Part shown: one piece after another, positions 12,374 through 21,357 of the stretch
Numbering within the stretch: the stretch's first letter is position 1
How the letters are laid out: each line of letters opens with the position of its first letter
NCBI GenBank assembly: GCA_016213325.1
Contig: JACRAY010000010.1
Location: forward strand, 1-64,000
DNA from: Burkholderiales bacterium
GTDB taxonomy: Bacteria; Pseudomonadota; Gammaproteobacteria; Burkholderiales; Burkholderiaceae_C
DNA: 64,000 nucleotides
Direction: 5' to 3'
Notes under the pieces: generated by a model
What the model saw: only the letters and a program-made list of their open reading frames with translations
The model's database searches: none
What the model was told of the DNA's origin: nothing
Made by a program: the position numbers and the translations under genes

Positions 12374-13263
12374 AGCAACGCCCCTTCAAGCAAGTCGATG
12401 TGTTCACCGCGGCCCCCTACCTCGGCAACCCGCTGGCCGTGGTGCTCGACGGCAGCGGCCTCTCCGCCGGGGAGATGCAGCACTTCACCAACTGGACCAA
12501 CCTGTCCGAGGCCACCTTCCTGTTGCCGCCGACGCAGCCGGGAGCCGACTACCGCGTGCGCATCTTCTGTCCCGGCCGCGAGCTTCCGTTCGCGGGCCAT
12601 CCCACGCTGGGCAGTTGCCACGCGTGGCTGCAGGCCGGTGGCCGGCCCCAGGGTGACTACGTGGTGCAGGAGTGCGGCGTGGGGCTGGTCAGGTTGAAGC
12701 GTGGGGGTGATCGCCTGGCTTTCGCGGCGCCGCCGCTGCGCAAGGGCGGCCCGCTGGCAGAAGAGGACGTGGCGCTGATCGCCCGCGGGCTGGGCATCGC
12801 ACGCAGCGACATCGTCGCGCACGCATGGTGCGACAACGGTCCCAACTGGCGCGGCGTCATGCTGGGGTCTGCCGAGCAAGTGCTAGCCCTCCGACCCGAC
12901 GCGGCCATCCTCGCCGGCCTCGACATCGGTGTGGTCGGTCCGCGCGGCAAAGTCGGCGTTGTAGCGGCGCACGCGAGAACATCGAGCGCCGGCTCAAACG
13001 CCGGCGCGAATCACGAGTGCGCGTTCGAGGTCCGCGCCTTCTTCCCCGGCAACAACGGCATGGTCGAAGACCCGGTGACCGGCAGCCTCAACGCTGCGCT
13101 GGCGCAATGGCTGATTGGCGCTGGCATCGCGCCGCAGAGCTACATCGCGAGCCAGGGCACCGCACTGGGCCGCGCCGGCCGCGTCCATGTGCAGCGCGAC
13201 GGTGACGACACCTGGATCGGTGGTGCCTCGGTCACTTGCGTGGACGGGAGCGTCCTGCTGTGA
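12370..13263 (+). CDS. PhzF family phenazine biosynthesis-like isomerase
   Basis: QVDVFTAAPYLGNPLAVVLDG, ELPFAGHPTLGS, EDPVTGSLN motifs; ATGA overlap. Confidence 0.94.
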   Translation: MKQRPFKQVDVFTAAPYLGNPLAVVLDGSGLSAGEMQHFTNWTNLSEATFLLPPTQPGADYRVRIFCPGRELPFAGHPTLGSCHAWLQAGGRPQGDYVVQECGVGLVRLKRGGDRLAFAAPPLRKGGPLAEEDVALIARGLGIARSDIVAHAWCDNGPNWRGVMLGSAEQVLALRPDAAILAGLDIGVVGPRGKVGVVAAHARTSSAGSNAGANHECAFEVRAFFPGNNGMVEDPVTGSLNAALAQWLIGAGIAPQSYIASQGTALGRAGRVHVQRDGDDTWIGGASVTCVDGSVLL

Positions 13264-13949
13264 CGGCTGCCCGCGTCGACCATCTCGTGGTGCTGGCAGC
13301 AGGCCTGGCCGAAGGCGTGCGCTGGTGCGAAGCGACGCTGGGCGTGGCGCCCGGCCCGGGCGGCGAGCACCCGCTGATGGGCACCCACAACCGGCTGGCC
13401 CGGGTGGCGACGGTCGACTACCCGCGGGCCTACCTGGAAGTCATCGCCGTCAATCCGCAGGCCGACGCTTCGCAGCGCCGCGCCGGCTCGCGCTGGTTCG
13501 ACATGGACGATGAAACGGTCGCGGCGGCCGTCGCCTTGCAGGGACCACGCCTCACCCACTTCGTCGCCGTGGTGCCCGACCTCGACGCGGCGCTGGCCGC
13601 CTGGCGGCGCCAGGGTATAGACCGCGGCGAGGCGTTGCAGGCCTCGCGCATGACGCCGCGCGGCTTGCTGCAGTGGCGCATCTCGGTGCGCCCCGACGGC
13701 CAGCGCCTGTTCGACGGCTGCCTGCCGACGCTGATCGAGTGGGGTGACACCCATCCGGCCGGCGCGATGGCGGATGCCGGCGTCTCCTTGCAGTCGCTGG
13801 CCATCACCCACCCGCGCGCCGCGGAACTGCGGCGCGCGTTCAACGCCATCGACCTGCAGGGCGTGACGGTCGCCGAAGGCGCGCCCAACCTCTGCGCCAC
13901 CCTGCTAGCCCCGGCCGGCCGGGTGCGGCTGGAATCGAAAGGACTGTGA
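13260..13949 (+). CDS. VOC / glyoxalase-like domain protein
   Basis: VDHLVVLA...GEHPLMGTHNRL; GTGA overlap with phzF-like gene. Confidence 0.82.
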   Translation: MTAARVDHLVVLAAGLAEGVRWCEATLGVAPGPGGEHPLMGTHNRLARVATVDYPRAYLEVIAVNPQADASQRRAGSRWFDMDDETVAAAVALQGPRLTHFVAVVPDLDAALAAWRRQGIDRGEALQASRMTPRGLLQWRISVRPDGQRLFDGCLPTLIEWGDTHPAGAMADAGVSLQSLAITHPRAAELRRAFNAIDLQGVTVAEGAPNLCATLLAPAGRVRLESKGL

Positions 13950-14917
13950 TGCGATTCGAACGTGATGAAGTGCTGGCGGCGCGCGAGGCGATGCGCTCGT
14001 TCGTCCCCCCGACCCCCCAGTACGCCTGGCCGCTGCTGCGCGAGCGGCTCGGCACCTGGGTGTGGGTAAAGCACGAGAATCACACGCCGGCCGGCGCCTT
14101 CAAGGTGCGCGGCGGCATGACGTACTTCGATGCGCTGGCGCGCGAGCAGCCGGGCGTTCGCGGCGTGATCTCGGCCACGCGCGGCAACCACGGCCAGTCG
14201 GTAGGCTGGGGCGCCCGCAGGTACGGGCTGGCCGCCACCATCGTGGTGCCGCACGGCAACTCGGTGGAGAAGAACAACGCCATGCGTGCGCTCGGCGTGG
14301 CGCTGGTCGAGCACGGCGACGATTTCCAGGCGGCTCGTGAACACGCCACGGGGCTCGCGACGGAGCGCGGACTGCACATGGTGCCGTCGTTCCACCGCAA
14401 CCTGGTGAAGGGCGTGATGACCTACTGGGTGGAGTTCTTCGAAAGCTTTGCGCGCGGCGAGGAACCGGCCGCCGTGTTCGTGCCCATCGGCCAGGGCTCG
14501 GGCTTCTGCGCGGCGGCGGCAGCCCGCGCGCATACCGGCGCGCGCTGCGCCCTGGTGGGCGTGGTGTCGGCGCACGCGACCAGCTACCTCGACTCCTACC
14601 GCGCCGGCCATGTGGTCGAGGCGCCGGTCACGACGCAGCTGGCCGACGGCATGGCCTGCCGGCTGGCGGACGACGAAGCGCTGCAGATCGTGCTGCGCGA
14701 AGCCGAGGACGTGGTGGCCGTGACGGACGACGAGGTGGCCAATGCCATGCGTATCCTGTTTGCCGATACGCACAACGTGGCCGAGGGCGCGGGCGCGGCC
14801 GGGCTGGCCGCGGCGATCCGGCTCAAGGACCGTTGGGCTGGGCAGGCCGTGGGGGTCGCGCTGACGGGCGGCAACGTCGACAGCGACGTGTTCGCGCGAG
14901 TGCTCGCCGGCAGTTAG
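13949..14917 (+). CDS. Threonine/serine dehydratase family PLP enzyme
   Basis: KHENHTPAGAFKVRGG PLP-lysine motif and RGNHGQSVG. Confidence 0.9.
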   Translation: MRFERDEVLAAREAMRSFVPPTPQYAWPLLRERLGTWVWVKHENHTPAGAFKVRGGMTYFDALAREQPGVRGVISATRGNHGQSVGWGARRYGLAATIVVPHGNSVEKNNAMRALGVALVEHGDDFQAAREHATGLATERGLHMVPSFHRNLVKGVMTYWVEFFESFARGEEPAAVFVPIGQGSGFCAAAAARAHTGARCALVGVVSAHATSYLDSYRAGHVVEAPVTTQLADGMACRLADDEALQIVLREAEDVVAVTDDEVANAMRILFADTHNVAEGAGAAGLAAAIRLKDRWAGQAVGVALTGGNVDSDVFARVLAGS

Positions 14918-15105
14918 TCCTTCTTGCCGGACTTCTTCTTGGCCGGCACCTTGCCGCCTTCCTTGCGGGCTTCCGACAGGCCGATCGCCACGGCCTGGGC
15001 GCGGCTCTTCACCTTGCGGCCCGAACCGCTCTTCAGTTCGCCGCGCTTGTACTCGTGCATGGTCTTCTCGACCTTGTCCTGGGCCTTCTTGCCATATCGC
15101 GCCAT
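14914..15105 (-). CDS. DUF6496-like small basic protein
   Basis: MARYGKKAQDKVEKTMHEYKRGELKSGSGRKVKSRAQAVAIGLSEARKEG.. Confidence 0.75.
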   Translation of the reverse strand: MARYGKKAQDKVEKTMHEYKRGELKSGSGRKVKSRAQAVAIGLSEARKEGGKVPAKKKSGKKD

Positions 15106-15230
15106 GGATGCCTCCTTTGCAATACTTGCCCATTGGACGATTCGGGCGCCGGGCGGCTTGCAGGACAGCGTCCATTGCGCCTGTCGTCACCGTTGCAGCT
15201 CTTCTGGCCCTTCGTTGACAGAATGCGGCC

Positions 15231-15902
15231 ATGGGAACCCTTTACCTCGTGCGCCACGGCCAGGCCTCCTTCGGCGAGGCCGACTACGACCAGCTGAGCG
15301 ATCTCGGCCGGCGGCAGAGCGTGCGCCTGGGCGAATATTTCGCAGGGCGCGAGATGCGCTTCGACGCGCTGGTCGCCGGGACGCTGCGGCGCCACAAGCA
15401 GACCCTGGCGGGCATCCTCGAGGGCATGAACCATGCAGGCGAGCACCTGTCATGGGACGGCCTGAACGAGTACGACAGCGAAGCGGTGATCGCCACCGTG
15501 CACCCGCACAAGCTGGAAAAACCGACCACGCCCGAGATGTACCGGCACCACTTCCGGTTGCTGCGCGACGGCCTGGCCCGCTGGATGGCCGGCGACGCGG
15601 CGCCCGTCGGCATGCCCAGCTACCAGGAGTTCGTCGCCGGCGTGGCCGGTGCGCTCGACCACGTCAAGGCCAACCACTATGGCCAGAGCGTGCTGATGGT
15701 CACCAGCGGCGGGCCGATTGCCACCGCGGTGGGGCATGTGCTGGGCACCGCGCCCGAGACGACGATCGACCTGAACCTGCGCATCCGCAACACGTCGATC
15801 ACCGAGTTCGCCTTCACGCCCAAGCGCCACATGCTGGTCGGCTTCAACGCGCTGCCGCACCTGGATGCCCGCGAGTATCGGGACTGGGTGACCTACGCCT
15901 AA
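15231..15902 (+). CDS. Histidine phosphatase family protein
   Basis: LYLVRHGQASF RHG motif. Confidence 0.92.
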   Translation: MGTLYLVRHGQASFGEADYDQLSDLGRRQSVRLGEYFAGREMRFDALVAGTLRRHKQTLAGILEGMNHAGEHLSWDGLNEYDSEAVIATVHPHKLEKPTTPEMYRHHFRLLRDGLARWMAGDAAPVGMPSYQEFVAGVAGALDHVKANHYGQSVLMVTSGGPIATAVGHVLGTAPETTIDLNLRIRNTSITEFAFTPKRHMLVGFNALPHLDAREYRDWVTYA

Positions 15903-15911
15903 ACTGCGGGC

Positions 15912-16280
15912 GTGAATGACGACGCCCCTGAACGCCCCGCCGCGTGGCACGTGGTCTGCCTGTGCGCCGCCTGGTGCGGCGTGTGCCGCGACTGGCTGCC
16001 CGTGCTGCGCCAGGCGGCCGCGGCGCACCCGCAGTGGCAGGTTGCCTGGATCGACGTCGAGGACCACGACGAAGCCATGGGCGACGTGGATGTGGAGACC
16101 TTTCCCACCATGCTGGTGGCGCGGGGCGACGAGCCGCTGTTCCTCGGCCCGATCCCCCCGTCGGCCGTGCAACTCGAACGGCTGGTCGAGCGCCTGCAGG
16201 CTTCCGGCGGCGCCGTGCCGGGCGAAGCGCGGGACTTGCTGCAACGCCTGAAGCCCGTGCTGGATGCCGGGCGCGTGTAA
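15912..16280 (+). CDS. Thioredoxin family protein
   Basis: AAWCGVCRDWLPVL active site; GTG start. Confidence 0.85.
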   Translation: MNDDAPERPAAWHVVCLCAAWCGVCRDWLPVLRQAAAAHPQWQVAWIDVEDHDEAMGDVDVETFPTMLVARGDEPLFLGPIPPSAVQLERLVERLQASGGAVPGEARDLLQRLKPVLDAGRV

Positions 16281-16421
16281 CGACGCAGGGCAGAGTCCTA
16301 CATTCCTCCTCATCGACGCCTGACGGGCGCCACGGCTGCGCCAACGCTCAATGGGGCTTATGGCCGCCCGAGCGCCGGCCATGACATTCCAACCCGCTTA
16401 TCGTTTCGAAGGAGTACCAAC

Positions 16422-16709
16422 ATGGCTTCCAACAACCCTGGCAACCCCAGCGGCAAAAGCAACCGCGGCTTTGCCTCGATGGACCCGCAGCGCCAGCGCG
16501 AAATCGCCAGCGAAGGCGGCCGCGCCGCCCACGAGAAGGGCACCGCCCATGAGTTCACCTCGGAAGAAGCGCGCGAGGCCGGCCGCAAGGGTGGCCAGGC
16601 CCGCAGCCAGAAGCGCAGCCAGCAGATCGGGGGCAGCAACATCGCGGGCAACGACAGCAGTTCCGGCAAGAGCAACTCGGGCGACCTGGGCAGCTCGAGC
16701 GCCTTGTAA
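16422..16709 (+). CDS. KGG-domain general stress protein (YciG/Con-10-like)
   Basis: Repeats GFASMDPQRQREIASEGGRAAHEKGTAHEF and AREAGRKGGQA; good SD. Confidence 0.88.
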   Translation: MASNNPGNPSGKSNRGFASMDPQRQREIASEGGRAAHEKGTAHEFTSEEAREAGRKGGQARSQKRSQQIGGSNIAGNDSSSGKSNSGDLGSSSAL

Positions 16710-16735
16710 CAGCCGCTACCTGCCGGCGAAAAGGG

Positions 16736-16765
16736 AAAAGGGCGCCTCACGGCGCCCTTTTTTTC
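16736..16765 (+). terminator. Rho-independent terminator after KGG gene
   Basis: GGGCGCC-TCAC-GGCGCCC followed by TTTTTTT. Confidence 0.9.
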
Positions 16766-16783
16766 GGGTCCGTAACGGGCCGG

Positions 16784-16966
16784 CTACCAGTCTTCGAGCT
16801 GCCACTCGCCGACCTGGCGGACTCGCTGGTCCAGGTCGTCGGGCAGCTCGGCGGCGGCAGCGGCTTTCTTTTCCTCAGCCGCCGGCGGCATGCCCTGCGG
16901 CACCCGGTCGTCTGCCTGCTCCATCCGGAGCGGCATGCGGGGTTCGAAAACAGAAGAAAAACGCAT
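16784..16966 (-). CDS. Hypothetical small acidic protein
   Basis: ORF MRFSSVFEPRMPLRMEQADDRVPQGMPP..LPDDLDQRVRQVGEWQLEDW. Confidence 0.5.
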   Translation of the reverse strand: MRFSSVFEPRMPLRMEQADDRVPQGMPPAAEEKKAAAAAELPDDLDQRVRQVGEWQLEDW

Positions 16967-17096
16967 TGACGTCACCTGTGCTTGCAGTGTAGGCAAGCTC
17001 AGGTGTCCTGGCTGTGACCAAGCTCACAAGGAAACGCGTTTTTGCGCGCAAAGCAACACTGCCCTGCGCACTACCGTGACATCTGCACGGCAGGGC

Positions 17097-17540
17097 TCAA
17101 TGCGAACGGTCGGGCTCGGCAGGCGTGGAGATCTCGCCGAGCGAACTGGCGACCTCGCCCTCGTCCGTCGGGTCCTTCACCGCGATGTCGCCCAGCGAGA
17201 CGATGCCCACCAGGTGCTCGCCGTCGTCTACCACCGGCATGCGGCGGATCTGCCGCTCGGCCATCTCGGACAACACCTGGTCGACGTCGTCGGTCGGCTT
17301 GACGGCATGGACGCTGCCGCTCATCACATCGGCCAGCCGGGTCGCCCGCATGTCGCAGCCTTGGGCGACGCCACGCACGACGATGTCGCGGTCGGTCACC
17401 ATGCCCACCAGCTTCTCGCCGTCGCACACCGGTATGACGCCGACGTTCAGCTCGTCCATCGCCTGGGCGGCCGCCACCACGGTGTCGTTCGGGGCCATGG
17501 TGCGCACGCCCCGGGTCATCACGTCTGCCACTGTCGTCAT
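17097..17540 (-). CDS. CBS domain-containing protein
   Basis: Tandem CBS motifs VADVMTRGVRTM.. and LADVMSGSVHAV.. Confidence 0.92.
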   Translation of the reverse strand: MTTVADVMTRGVRTMAPNDTVVAAAQAMDELNVGVIPVCDGEKLVGMVTDRDIVVRGVAQGCDMRATRLADVMSGSVHAVKPTDDVDQVLSEMAERQIRRMPVVDDGEHLVGIVSLGDIAVKDPTDEGEVASSLGEISTPAEPDRSH

Positions 17541-17609
17541 TGCATTGCTCCTGTAGTCGCCACCCAATCTAGCGGTGCCCAGGCTTCGCCCGGGTAGGAC
17601 GGCGGCGGG

Positions 17610-18425
17610 TTAGGAGCGGGGGCGGTCGACGACGGTGGCCAACGGCAGGGCCGAGAGCTCCTGCAACAGGCGCGCGAGCTGCCGCCCGGCGGCGTCGAGC
17701 AGCGCCGCCCCCTTCTGCGCGGTGGCGGCGGCGGCGTTGCCGGCTGCGCCCTCGGGGTTGTAGTCCTGCATCTGCCAGCCCAGCTTGGCCGCCCGGCCGT
17801 CGCCCAGCACCGGCCACGCCTTTGCGCGGTCGCGCGAGGTCGAGCCGAAGTCGCGGGCGTGCGCCATGTCCACCGACTGCGGCCGCAGGGCCAGCATCAG
17901 CGAGGTCTCGACCTCGCCCGCATGGACGCCGAAGCGCTGCTCGTCGGCGTCGAACCGGGCGTAGGCGTCGCCCAGCGGCAGGTTCCACCAGCTGCAGCTA
18001 TAGGCGATGAGGCCATGCTGCGTGCGCAGCTCGCGCGCGACGATATCCATCAGGCTCACCTGCCCGCCGTGCGAGTTGAACAGCAGCACCTTTTTCACGC
18101 CGGCGCGCGCCACGCAGGCGCCCAGCTCGACCCAGGTGGCGATGACGGTCGGCGCCGACAGGCTCAGCGTCCCCGCAAAGGCGGTGTGCTCCGGGCTGTA
18201 GCCCACGGCCTGTGTCGGAAGGAACAGCACCGGCAGCTCCGCAGGCAGGTGCGCCAGCGCCGCCGCGACGATGCCGTCGACCAGCACCTGGTCGACCGCC
18301 AGCGGCAGGTGCGGGCCGTGCTGCTCGGTCGCGCCCACCGGCAGCACCGCCACCGCGGTGGCGGGGTCCAGCGCGGCGAAGTCACGGGTCGACAGGTCGG
18401 CCCAGAAGCGCGATGCAAGCGGCAT
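17610..18425 (-). CDS. Creatininase family protein
   Basis: LPVGATEQHGPHLPLAVD, FNSHGGQ, HAGEVETSLML motifs. Confidence 0.92.
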   Translation of the reverse strand: MPLASRFWADLSTRDFAALDPATAVAVLPVGATEQHGPHLPLAVDQVLVDGIVAAALAHLPAELPVLFLPTQAVGYSPEHTAFAGTLSLSAPTVIATWVELGACVARAGVKKVLLFNSHGGQVSLMDIVARELRTQHGLIAYSCSWWNLPLGDAYARFDADEQRFGVHAGEVETSLMLALRPQSVDMAHARDFGSTSRDRAKAWPVLGDGRAAKLGWQMQDYNPEGAAGNAAAATAQKGAALLDAAGRQLARLLQELSALPLATVVDRPRS

Positions 18426-18466
18426 GGCCGCCATCTTAGGGGGCTTTGCGGCGATCCGACGAACGG

Positions 18467-18500
18467 CACCCAATTTAATTGCACACAATTTAATTGGGTG
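18467..18500. promoter_or_regulatory. Tandem OhrR/MarR-type operator (two CAATT-T-AATTG palindromes)
   Basis: CAATTTAATTG at 18471-18481 and 18486-18496, flanked by CACC(C)..GGGTG, just upstream of the ohrR-like ATG. Confidence 0.75.
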
Positions 18501-18513
18501 CTACATTAATGCC

Positions 18514-18957
18514 ATGCCGCAACCCCAGACCGACGCCGCCCTGCTGCTGGACAACCAGCTGTGCTTCGCGCTGTATTCCACGTCGCTCGCCGTCACCAAG
18601 CTGTACAAGCCGCTGCTGGAAGAGCTGGGGCTGACCTACCCGCAGTACCTGGCCATGCTGGTGCTGTGGGAGACCGACGGTGTGTCGGTGTCCGAGCTCG
18701 GCCAGCGCCTGTCGCTCGACAGCGGCACGCTCACCCCCCTGCTCAAGCGCCTCGAAGCCGCCGGGCTGGTGAGCCGCCTGCGCGCCGTGGACGACGAGCG
18801 CCGCGTCCAGGTCACGCTCACCCCCGCCGGCCGCAAGCTCAAGGCCAGGGCCGCCAAGGTCCCCGGCTGCCTGATGGCCGCTTTCCAGTGCACGCCTTCC
18901 GAGGTGTCGCAGCTGACCCGCCAGATCCGCAGCCTGCGCGACCGCGTCGCCGGCTGA
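18514..18957 (+). CDS. ohrR: MarR family regulator, OhrR-like organic peroxide sensor
   Basis: [35 protein letters not shown]: conserved reactive Cys region; adjacent to ohr. Confidence 0.9.
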   Translation: MPQPQTDAALLLDNQLCFALYSTSLAVTKLYKPLLEELGLTYPQYLAMLVLWETDGVSVSELGQRLSLDSGTLTPLLKRLEAAGLVSRLRAVDDERRVQVTLTPAGRKLKARAAKVPGCLMAAFQCTPSEVSQLTRQIRSLRDRVAG

Positions 18958-18994
18958 ACCCTTCACCCATCCCAACCGAAACCCAAGGAAACCC

Positions 18995-19411
18995 ATGACC
19001 CAGCTCGAGAAAGTCCTCTACACCGCCAGGGCCCACACCACCGGTGGCCGCGACGGCCAGTCGCGCACCGACGACGGCCGCCTGGACGTCAAGCTCTCGT
19101 CCCCCGGCATGGGCGGCAGCGGCACCAACCCCGAGCAGCTGTTCGCGGCTGGTTACTCGGCCTGCTTCATCGGCGCCATCAAGGCGGTGGCCGGCAAGAT
19201 GAAGATCCAGCTGCCCGCCGACCTGGCCATCGACGCCGAAGTCGACCTCGGCCCCATCCCCGGCGCCTACGGCATCGCCGCCCGCCTGAAGGTAAGCATC
19301 CCCGGCATGGAGCGCGCCGCAGCCGAGCAGCTCGTCGCCGCCGCGCACAAGGTGTGCCCCTACTCCAACGCCACCCGCGGCAACATCGACGTCCAGATCA
19401 CCGTCGCCTGA
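18995..19411 (+). CDS. ohr: Organic hydroperoxide resistance protein Ohr
   Basis: [17 protein letters not shown] and [11 protein letters not shown] catalytic Cys motifs. Confidence 0.96.
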   Translation: MTQLEKVLYTARAHTTGGRDGQSRTDDGRLDVKLSSPGMGGSGTNPEQLFAAGYSACFIGAIKAVAGKMKIQLPADLAIDAEVDLGPIPGAYGIAARLKVSIPGMERAAAEQLVAAAHKVCPYSNATRGNIDVQITVA

Positions 19412-19430
19412 CGATTGGTGTCGCCAAGGC

Positions 19431-19466
19431 GGCCCGCCCGTGTTGAACGGGCGGGCCTTCTTGTTT
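19431..19466 (+). terminator. Rho-independent terminator after ohr
   Basis: GGCCCGCCCG-TGTTGAA-CGGGCGGGCC then TTCTTGTTT. Confidence 0.88.
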
Positions 19467-19477
19467 AGGGTGCACGC

Positions 19478-20563
19478 ATGACCACCACCCTCCTCGTCGA
19501 GCGGCAGCAACTGCCCCATGCCACGCTCAGCACCACGGCCGATGCGCCCCTGGCTGACGGCCAGGTCCGCGTGCGCGTGGACGCCTTTGCGCTGACCGCC
19601 AACAACATCACCTACGCGGCCTTCGGCGACGCGATGGACTACTGGCGCTTCTTCCCGGCGGCCGAAGAAGGCCGCGGCATCATCCCGGTGTGGGGCTTCG
19701 GCACCGTGCTGCAGTCGCTGCATCCGGGTGTCGCCGTGGGCGAGCGCCTTTACGGTTACTGGCCGATGGCCGGCAGCGCCGTGCTGCAGCCTGACCACCT
19801 GTCGCCCTCGGGCTTTCGCGACGCGGCGCCGCACCGCGCCGGCCTGCACGCGGTCTACAACCAGTACATGCGCTGCAATGCCGACCCTTTCTATACACCC
19901 GACAGCGAAGACGTGCAGGCGCTGCTGCGCCCGCTGTTCACCACCTCGTGGCTGATCGACGACCTGCTGGCCGACAACGGCTTCTTCGGCGCGCAAACCA
20001 TCCTGCTGTCCAGCGCGTCGAGCAAGACCGCCTACGGCACGGCCTTCCAACTCGCCCAGCGGCCGGGCTTGCGCGTGGTCGGCCTGACGTCGGCGGGCAA
20101 CCGGGCCTTCTGCGAGAGCCTGGGCTGCTACCACCAGGTGCTGGCATACGAAGAGCTGGCGCGCATCCCGGCCGAAACGGCGTGCGTGTACGTGGACTTC
20201 GCCGGCAACGTGGACTTGCGCCGCGCCATCCACGAGCGCTTCGTGAACCTGGCCTACAGCTGCGCGGTTGGCGGCACGCACGTGGAGCACCTGGGTGGCG
20301 CGCGCGGGCTGCCGGGGCCCAAGGTCACCCTGTTCTTCGCGCCGGCGCAGGCCAAGAAGCGGCAGGCGGATTGGGGCCCGGCCGTCCTGGGCCAGCGGCT
20401 GGTGCAGGCCTGGCACGCCTTTCGCCAGCGCGTGTGCGACCCGGCCAAGCCGTGGCTGCGCGTGCAGCGCCATGACGGCGCCGAAGCGGCCCTGGCCGCC
20501 TACCGGGAGGTGCTGGCCGGCCGCGGCGACCCGCAGGCCGGCCACATCGTCAGCATTCGATAA
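19478..20563 (+). CDS. DUF2855 family protein
   Basis: MTTTLLVERQQLPHATLSTT..ANNITYAAFGDAMDYWRFFPA. Confidence 0.85.
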   Translation: MTTTLLVERQQLPHATLSTTADAPLADGQVRVRVDAFALTANNITYAAFGDAMDYWRFFPAAEEGRGIIPVWGFGTVLQSLHPGVAVGERLYGYWPMAGSAVLQPDHLSPSGFRDAAPHRAGLHAVYNQYMRCNADPFYTPDSEDVQALLRPLFTTSWLIDDLLADNGFFGAQTILLSSASSKTAYGTAFQLAQRPGLRVVGLTSAGNRAFCESLGCYHQVLAYEELARIPAETACVYVDFAGNVDLRRAIHERFVNLAYSCAVGGTHVEHLGGARGLPGPKVTLFFAPAQAKKRQADWGPAVLGQRLVQAWHAFRQRVCDPAKPWLRVQRHDGAEAALAAYREVLAGRGDPQAGHIVSIR

Positions 20564-20604
20564 ATCGCAAGCTGCGCTTCAGCCGGGCGGCGCATGATCG
20601 CCGC

Positions 20605-21357
20605 ATGCGACTGGCCCTGCTGTCCGACGTCCACGCCAACCGGCACGCCCTGCAGGCCTGCCTGGCCCATGCGCGCCGGGCGGGGGTCGCCCGCTTCGCT
20701 TTCCTGGGTGACCTGGTGGGCTATGGCGCCGAGCCGGGGGCGGTGGTCGACGAGGTGATGGCATTGTGCGCGGCCGGCGCGGTCGCGATCCGCGGCAACC
20801 ATGAGGCAGCGGCTTTGGCCCCCGCCGGCGCGGCGCCGAAAAACCTGGAGGAGCTGTCCGCGCAGTGGACAGGCACCCAGCTGAACGAGGGGCAGCGTGC
20901 CTTCCTCGGCGCGCTGCCGCTCACCGCCTCGCTGGAGTCGACCCTGCTGGTGCACGCCAGCGCGGATGCCCCCGACCGCTGGACCTACGTCGAGCGGCCC
21001 GAGCAGGCGCAACTGTGCCTGGACGCGGCGGCCGCGCTGGGCACGCAGCGCGTGTTTTGCGGCCACGTGCACGAACAGTGCCTGTACTTCGCCAGCCGCA
21101 CCGGCAAGCTGTTGCCGTTCACCCCGGTCGACGGCGTGCCGGTGCCGCTGGCCGCGCACCGCGGCTGGGTGGCGCTGGTGGGCTCGGTCGGCCAGCCGCG
21201 CGACGGCGACCCGCGCGCGATGTACGCGGTGCTTGATGTTGCGCAGCAGCGGCTGGCGTTCCACCGCGTAGCCTACGACCACCTCGGCGCCGCGGCCGCC
21301 ATCCGCCGGTCGGGCCTGCCCGAGTCCTTTGCGCAACGACTGGAGAACGGGCGATGA
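20605..21357 (+). CDS. Metallophosphoesterase family protein
   Basis: LSDVHANRHAL, FLGDLVGYG, IRGNHE, CGHVH motifs. Confidence 0.93.
   Translation: MRLALLSDVHANRHALQACLAHARRAGVARFAFLGDLVGYGAEPGAVVDEVMALCAAGAVAIRGNHEAAALAPAGAAPKNLEELSAQWTGTQLNEGQRAFLGALPLTASLESTLLVHASADAPDRWTYVERPEQAQLCLDAAAALGTQRVFCGHVHEQCLYFASRTGKLLPFTPVDGVPVPLAAHRGWVALVGSVGQPRDGDPRAMYAVLDVAQQRLAFHRVAYDHLGAAAAIRRSGLPESFAQRLENGR

Noticed and set aside
13430-15232. 600-aa minus-strand ORF
   Set aside because: Antisense to VOC and dehydratase genes; the real minus-strand gene here is the small DUF6496-like ORF in another frame
16422-16709. KGG repeats as a novel repeat protein
   Set aside because: Matches the known KGG stress-protein pattern
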